Positions 36,448 to 37,504 of a stretch of 37,504 nt of DNA are shown one piece after another (within the stretch, counting starts at the first letter, position 1; every line of letters begins with the position of its first letter). The stretch is from the NCBI RefSeq assembly GCF_000373185.1, contig NZ_KB890640.1, positions 1 to 37,504 on the forward strand. Reading direction: 5' to 3'. Under the pieces are notes generated by a model that did no database searches, was not told where the DNA came from, and saw only the letters and a program-made list of their open reading frames with translations. A program made the position numbers and the translations under genes. The DNA is from Segatella paludivivens DSM 17968 = JCM 13650. Lineage in GTDB: Bacteria; Bacteroidota; Bacteroidia; Bacteroidales; Bacteroidaceae.

Positions 36448-37504
36448 ATGGGAAAGAAGTTTTTGCGAGGTATCAATGTATCACTTTTATTATTAATTAT
36501 TATTTCTACGTTTTCTTCATGTACAAACGAAATGAATATTCTTGGAGAGAATAATAAACAAATTAACTTCTCGGTATCTGTACCCGAATGGAAGAATACG
36601 GATTCATTGAGAACTACGAAAACTTCACGCGCAATGCCTGTAGGTGGCTCATCATTAAGCACTTCCAATACATTTAACTTAATAGCAGACCAAAATGACG
36701 GAGCTGGTAACTACAGTACATTAATAAATAGTCAAGCTGTTACTTATACCAATAATATATGGAAAACATCAAAGGATTATTATTGGTCAGGAACTGCAAA
36801 TAAAACTATGAACTTTTATGCATATTTTCCTAGTACTATTAGTAATGTAAGTCATACAGCAGGCTCTTCTCCAACTTTGTCTTATACAGTTCCTGATAAT
36901 GTATCTGATCAAATAGATATAATGACAGCTACAGGCAATAATGTTAGTGGGAATACTAATTCTTCTACTTCATTGACTTTTAACCATATATTTGCTGCAA
37001 TTCAATTTTCAGTAGGAAGTAATGGTATTGGCAGTGGAACAATCTCATCAATATCAATTGGAAGTGTAGCCAATTCTGGAACATATACATTTGGTGGTGG
37101 TTGGTCAAATCTTACAGGTTCCAAAACATTCACCATATCACAACCAAAGACAATTGCAGGAACATCAGGAGAAGACATCTATTCAGGTAATTATACTTTA
37201 ATGATGATACCTCAGGCATTTAATAATATAACAATAACTGTCACTTACAGTAATGGAGGGACACTTACTAAAACTATATCAGGATCTTGGGAAGGAGGAA
37301 AAATATATAATTACAAAGTATCTTATATGTCAAGGACTTTTGATTATAGCGGCACTGTTCAAACCTATACTGCTCCAATTACAGGCACATACAAATTGGA
37401 AGTATGGGGCGCACAAGGTGGCGGAGGCGGATATGGTGGTTATTCATATGGCAATTTAGCTATAACACAAAATAGTCAGTTATATATATGTATAGGTAGT
37501 TCAG
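36448..37504 (+). CDS. Fimbrillin-like lipoprotein with glycine-rich domain, 3'-truncated by window edge (array gene 20)
   Basis: The frame opens at ATGGGAAAGAAG and stays open for 352 codons to the window end. The signal peptide has lipobox FSSC (Cys25), and the conserved Arg is at 61 because one Asn is missing from the NNNKQ stretch. Blocks: SLSTSNTF (A), ISNVSHTAG (B), third-type C (FSVGSNGIGSG, GEDIYSGNYTLMMIPQ). From about residue 296 the start of a glycine-rich tip is seen (YSGTVQTYTAPITGTYKLE, VWGAQGGGGGYGGYSYG, LYICIGSS), of the Cys-less KLEVWG type. The array therefore continues past the window. Confidence 0.9.
   Translation, partial: MGKKFLRGINVSLLLLIIISTFSSCTNEMNILGENNKQINFSVSVPEWKNTDSLRTTKTSRAMPVGGSSLSTSNTFNLIADQNDGAGNYSTLINSQAVTYTNNIWKTSKDYYWSGTANKTMNFYAYFPSTISNVSHTAGSSPTLSYTVPDNVSDQIDIMTATGNNVSGNTNSSTSLTFNHIFAAIQFSVGSNGIGSGTISSISIGSVANSGTYTFGGGWSNLTGSKTFTISQPKTIAGTSGEDIYSGNYTLMMIPQAFNNITITVTYSNGGTLTKTISGSWEGGKIYNYKVSYMSRTFDYSGTVQTYTAPITGTYKLEVWGAQGGGGGYGGYSYGNLAITQNSQLYICIGSS

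Overview
The window is AT-rich Bacteroidales-type DNA. This rests on fimbrillin-like (Mfa-like) lipoproteins, FISUMP/C-type-lectin-like and glycine-rich C-terminal domains, and two clear sigma-ABfr promoters (TTTG, N20, TAnnTTTG). I cannot name a genus. No tRNA, rRNA, CRISPR, transposase or recombinase gene is visible.

Almost the whole window is one tandem array of 20 lipoprotein genes on the + strand, starting at 531, 2223, 4113, 5792, 7507, 9393, 11101, 13792, 15654, 17405, 19261, 21067, 24123, 25820, 27526, 29409, 31218, 32933, 34700 and 36448 (the last runs off the edge). All but the gene at 11101 share a scaffold: a lipoprotein signal peptide, a conserved Arg near residue 62 (possible propeptide cleavage site), and an Mfa-like domain to about residue 295. 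One of two unrelated C-terminal domains follows. Fifteen genes carry a glycine-rich domain resembling the extracellular glycine-rich domain of ALK/LTK receptors. Five (531, 19261, 29409, 32933, 34700) carry a FISUMP/C-type-lectin-like domain. The 877-residue gene at 11101 has a different, double-length fimbrillin part but the same kind of glycine-rich tip. An AAA ATPase/DUF234 gene on the minus strand (22668-23987), with its own promoter, interrupts the array.

Every array gene is preceded by a near-identical palindrome: arms of 12-14 bp, an asymmetric GCG centre, then a short spacer and the ATG. After glycine-rich genes the stop-to-palindrome distance is a constant 17-18 nt; after lectin-type genes it is 69-117 nt. 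Each unit therefore looks like a cassette bounded by the palindrome.

At the left edge (1-20) the same palindrome lies in the opposite orientation, and a strong promoter (about 43-74, minus strand) points out across it. I see no + strand promoter in front of the array. One inversion between the left site and any of the 20 array sites would put that promoter in front of the corresponding gene. My main hypothesis is a single-promoter, multi-cassette inversion switch for surface adhesin tips, comparable in logic to the vsa/vpma loci of mycoplasmas. A second layer of variation is mosaic recombination inside the genes. The recombinase and the currently expressed gene should lie to the left of this window.
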